In this document: in pieces, positions 63,901 to 64,000 of the stretch
Layout of the letters: each line of letters begins with the position of its first letter
How positions within the stretch are numbered: the first letter of the stretch is position 1
Source of the DNA: JALHST01 sp963798435
GTDB taxonomy: Bacteria > Bacteroidota > Bacteroidia > Flavobacteriales > Flavobacteriaceae
Direction of reading: 5' to 3'
DNA length: 64,000 nucleotides
Assembly (NCBI GenBank): GCA_963798435.1
Contig: CAWCTF010000004.1
Span: forward strand, 1-64,000
Position numbers and translations under genes: made by a program
The notes under the pieces: model-generated
Databases searched by the model: none
The model's input: the letters and a program-made list of their open reading frames with translations, nothing else
Told to the model about the DNA's origin: nothing

Positions 63901-64000
63901 GTTTTTGCCAATGGCAATATCCGAAAATGCAGGAGCTGAGGTGCAAAGACCCTTGGCAACCGTGGTTATCGGTGGCTTGGTGACCGCTACCCTACTTACT
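60929..64000 (+). CDS. CzcA/CusA-type heavy-metal RND efflux pump (3' end outside window)
   Basis: Inner-membrane proton-driven RND pump of the heavy-metal efflux type. The frame is open from the ATG at 60929 to the window end, 1,024 codons. Features seen: first helix FIILLFTAFIIGFGLYSLS, GAVPDVTNNQVQV, the helix IV motif DFGIIIDGAVIIVEF with its proton-relay Asp residues, GEFVPTLDEGSFVIQP, and the helix IX-XII region with IAVLNGIVLIEHF. The GAVIIVE form resembles zinc/cobalt/cadmium exporters more than copper-type CusA. In Bacteroidota such proteins often carry a C-terminal outer-membrane-factor fusion, which cannot be checked here. Reverse-strand open frames at 61708-62406 and 62530-63087 are shadows. 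Confidence 0.93.
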   Translation, partial: MLSYIINFSIRNKFIILLFTAFIIGFGLYSLSQIPIGAVPDVTNNQVQVITTSTKLSTQDMEQFITYPVELEMANLPGVQEIRSISKFGLSVVTIVFEDAMGTYLPRQLIAEKIQSAAEKIPKGFGTPQMGPITTGLGEIYQYVLDVEPEYSGQYSATELRTIQDWVVKRQLSGIPGVVEVNTWGGFLKQYEVAINTEKLSALNISAGDVFSALEMNNSITGGGYIEKVDQAYFIRGDGMVSSLEDIGNIVVKNVQGNPIYIKDISKVGYGSAPRFGAITGNGEGEKVLGQIMMLKDANSKKVIDAVKERVATISATLPKGVHINPFLDRSELIAKTTATVTENLILGCLIVIFVVVLLLGNFRSGLVVASVIPLCLLFALSLMYLFGVDANLMSLGAIDFGIIIDGAVIIVEFVAFQITAKKGELAHLSKQGLQEVKDRITVTSASKMMNSAIFGQLIILIVFIPILSLGGVEGKMFKPMAMTFSFALIGAMLFCFTYVPVAASMFIRPLKDSKKNIAVRLINWIDAKYEPVIHWALEHKKWVMGTAFTLLVFSVALFSSMGGEFVPTLDEGSFVIQPVLKTGTSLSKTVETTTKIEKILLQNFPEVKQVVTRIGAAEVPTDPMSMEETDVIIILAPRKEWVSAESKDELADKFKKALAIIPGMEVEFTQPIEMRFNELITGVRADIAIKIFGEDLDILSKKGSEIRALIADVPGAADISVEKIVGLPQMNVAYDRAKIARYGLNIQDLNEMVSMGFAGRTVGNVFEGEKRFDLVVRLDATNRKDIDNLKQLYVDVPAGGKIPLTEVANITYQKGAAKISRDNTHRRIVVGINVRNRDLQSVVDDVQKLIEANIKLPIGYTITYGGQFENLQSAKARLLVAVPIALVLIFILLYFAFNSIKEALIIYSAIPMAAIGGIFLLYIRGMPFSISAGVGFIALFGIAVLNGIVLIEHFKELKNDPFDDVEALIKQGARDRLRAVLLTASAAALGFLPMAISENAGAEVQRPLATVVIGGLVTATLLT

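Overview
The window comes from the chromosome of a member of the Bacteroidota, most likely a marine-type Flavobacteriaceae. The evidence is an AT-rich background, a SusC/SusD pair, a Nudix-type sugar regulator, promoters of the TAnnTTTG type, FeoAB with a Cys-rich FeoB-associated peptide, DUF4097 proteins and CzcA-type RND efflux. This placement is inferred from gene content; no rRNA is present.

About 3.6-42 kb is a large polysaccharide utilisation region built around L-arabinose. Leftward genes are GH51 arabinofuranosidase, GH39, araB, araD, araA, a sodium/solute symporter, a GH127/146-type beta-L-arabinofuranosidase (frameshifted near its 5' end) and a DUF5695-like protein. The regulator gene araR (degenerate Nudix domain plus winged helix) diverges from them. 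Rightward genes are GH95, GH43 (frameshifted), two CE1-like esterases, a type-B carboxylesterase, a scar made of GH29 and GH43 remnants, and a 903-residue protein with three esterase domains (CE6-CE1-CE1). A leftward module (exported RraA-like aldolase, Tat-exported galactonate-dehydratase-like enolase-superfamily enzyme, BASS transporter) follows, then SusC/SusD and an AraC-type regulator. Seven copies of a 19-bp palindrome, consensus AAGTGT-N7-ACACTT, lie upstream of araB, araR/GH51, GH95, SusC (two) and the AraC gene (two). They define a very probable AraR regulon.

The expected flow is: SusC/D and surface or periplasmic enzymes strip acyl groups, arabinose, xylose and fucose/L-galactose from a decorated glycan; the symporter imports the sugar; AraABD converts L-arabinose to xylulose 5-phosphate.

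About 42-49 kb is a repeat-rich accessory stretch with small hypothetical genes (DUF1905, DUF2188, NTF2-like), an esterase, a NERD protein and a tRNA-Asn gene. The tRNA gene is bracketed by two different sets of 108-bp repeats that look like the debris of a tRNA array. From 49 kb onwards the genes are housekeeping: rseP, a SCO protein, feoA-feoB-feoB-associated peptide, a DUF5686-like protein, an ECF sigma/anti-sigma/DUF4097 envelope-stress operon (anti-sigma gene frameshifted), DUF423, and a CzcA-type RND gene cut by the window end.

The left edge (0-3.4 kb) carries a di-haem peroxidase, an unknown gene and a DUF1080 protein.
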